A stretch of 64,000 nt of DNA from Pseudomonas sp. PA27(2017) (GTDB lineage: Bacteria; Pseudomonadota; Gammaproteobacteria; Pseudomonadales; Pseudomonadaceae): NCBI RefSeq assembly GCF_001945445.1, contig NZ_MSXW01000014.1, positions 62,001-126,000 on the forward strand, read 5' to 3'. Of the stretch, positions 63,416-64,000 are shown in pieces. Position 1 is the first letter of the stretch. Each line of letters opens with the position of its first letter. The notes under the pieces are model-generated. The model made no database searches, had not been told where the DNA came from, and worked only from the letters and a program-made list of their open reading frames with translations. A program made the position numbers and the translations under genes.

Positions 63416-64000
63416 TCAGAAATAGCCCTGACGTTTCTTTTCTTCCATCGAGCCGGCGGCGTCGTGATCGATCACGCGGCCCTGGCGTTCGGAAGTCCGG
63501 GTCAGGAGCATTTCCTGGATGATGTCGGTCAGGCTTTGCGCCTCGGATTCCACCGCGCCAGTCAGCGGGTAGCAACCCAGGGTGCGGAAACGCACCTTCT
63601 TCTTCTGGATGCGCGCCTTCTCCTCATCGCTCAAGTGCTCGAGGATGCGCTCGTCATCGATCATGATCAGCGTGCCGTTCTTCTCGATCACCTCACGCTC
63701 GGCGGCGAAGTAAAGCGGCACGATCGGGATCTGTTCCAGATAGATGTACTGCCAGATATCCAGTTCGGTCCAGTTGGAGAGCGGGAACACGCGGATCGAC
63801 TCGCCCTTCTTGACGTTGCCGTTGTACACGTTCCACAGCTCGGGACGCTGGTTCTTCGGGTCCCAGCGGTGCTTGCTGTCGCGGAACGAGTAGACGCGCT
63901 CCTTGGCACGGGACTTCTCTTCGTCACGACGCGCGCCACCAAAGGCGGCGTCGAAGCCGTACTTGTCCAGCGCCTGCTTGAGGCCCTCGGTCTTCATCAC
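63416..64000 (-). CDS. cysD: Sulfate adenylyltransferase subunit 2, C-terminal part (partial)
   Basis: The last 194 residues of CysD, the ATP-pyrophosphatase subunit that forms APS from sulfate and ATP; its N-terminus is past the right edge. Visible parts include [26 protein letters not shown], and [10 protein letters not shown]. The C-terminus is the family-typical [10 protein letters not shown]. Operon with cysNC. Confidence 0.97.
   Translation of the reverse strand: MMKTEGLKQALDKYGFDAAFGGARRDEEKSRAKERVYSFRDSKHRWDPKNQRPELWNVYNGNVKKGESIRVFPLSNWTELDIWQYIYLEQIPIVPLYFAAEREVIEKNGTLIMIDDERILEHLSDEEKARIQKKKVRFRTLGCYPLTGAVESEAQSLTDIIQEMLLTRTSERQGRVIDHDAAGSMEEKKRQGYF

Overview
This 64-kb window is a GC-rich chromosomal segment from a gamma-proteobacterium, almost certainly a Pseudomonas. 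From memory, the gene order matches several P. aeruginosa PAO1 blocks: carB-carA-dapB-dnaJ-dnaK-grpE / recN / fur / bamE(omlA)-rnfH-ratA-smpB / lldR / lldPD; lipB-ybeD-dacA-rlpA-mltB-rodA-mrdA-rlmH-rsfS-nadD-proA; the phu heme operon; and dksA-gluQ. The abundant Pseudomonas-type REP and long-palindrome repeats agree. The P. mendocina/oleovorans/stutzeri side of the genus seems likely, but that is inference. No tRNA, rRNA, CRISPR array, prophage or intact insertion sequence was seen.

Region by region. 1-6.8 kb (minus strand): pyrimidine/arginine precursor synthesis (carAB), lysine/cell-wall precursor synthesis (dapB) and the DnaK chaperone operon with a textbook sigma32 promoter. 6.9-11.4 kb: LexA-controlled recN, the divergent fur/bamE pair, rnfH-ratA and smpB. 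11.4-17.2 kb: L- and D-lactate use (lldR, lldP, lldD, dld) with a GntR/FadR-type operator. 17.2-18.5 kb: the least explained DNA, holding a structured intergenic element, an Lrp-type regulator and a composite repeat. 18.5-22.5 kb: a small membrane protein, a globin, rluE, a LysR/RidA pair and lipA. 22.5-32.7 kb: one long minus-strand block for lipoylation, peptidoglycan remodelling, elongasome function (RodA-PBP2), ribosome maturation (RlmH, RsfS), NAD synthesis and proline synthesis, with many stop/start overlaps.

33-38.7 kb: a DedA-PAP2 membrane fusion, a LON-domain protein, lrgAB, a MORN-repeat lipoprotein fused to a C13 (legumain/caspase-clan) protease, and an NAD-binding oxidoreductase. 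38.7-43.3 kb: CitMHS transporter, SDR, Ca2+/H+ antiporter, adenine deaminase. 43.3-47.8 kb: copper-associated cluster (PCuAC chaperone, PepSY protein, DUF2946), then a LysR/quinone-oxidoreductase pair. 47.9-55.0 kb: heme uptake, with the outer-membrane receptor divergent from a five-gene operon (hmuS-T-U-V plus a ChaN-type lipoprotein) around a Fur-box-like site. 55.1-64 kb: Rieske protein, sfsA, aminotransferase, dksA, gluQ, an unknown protein, a lipase without signal peptide, a 44-residue secreted peptide, osmE with an AlgU-like promoter, and cysNC/cysD for sulfate activation.

The most interesting observations are: (i) a 156-nt multi-hairpin element closed by a perfect 10-bp stem upstream of the Lrp gene; (ii) the MORN/C13-protease lipoprotein divergent from lrgAB; (iii) a pyrBI-like attenuator with a leader ORF before carA; (iv) a possible small RNA with its own terminator between ratA and smpB; (v) a signal-less family I lipase beside an unannotated secreted peptide.
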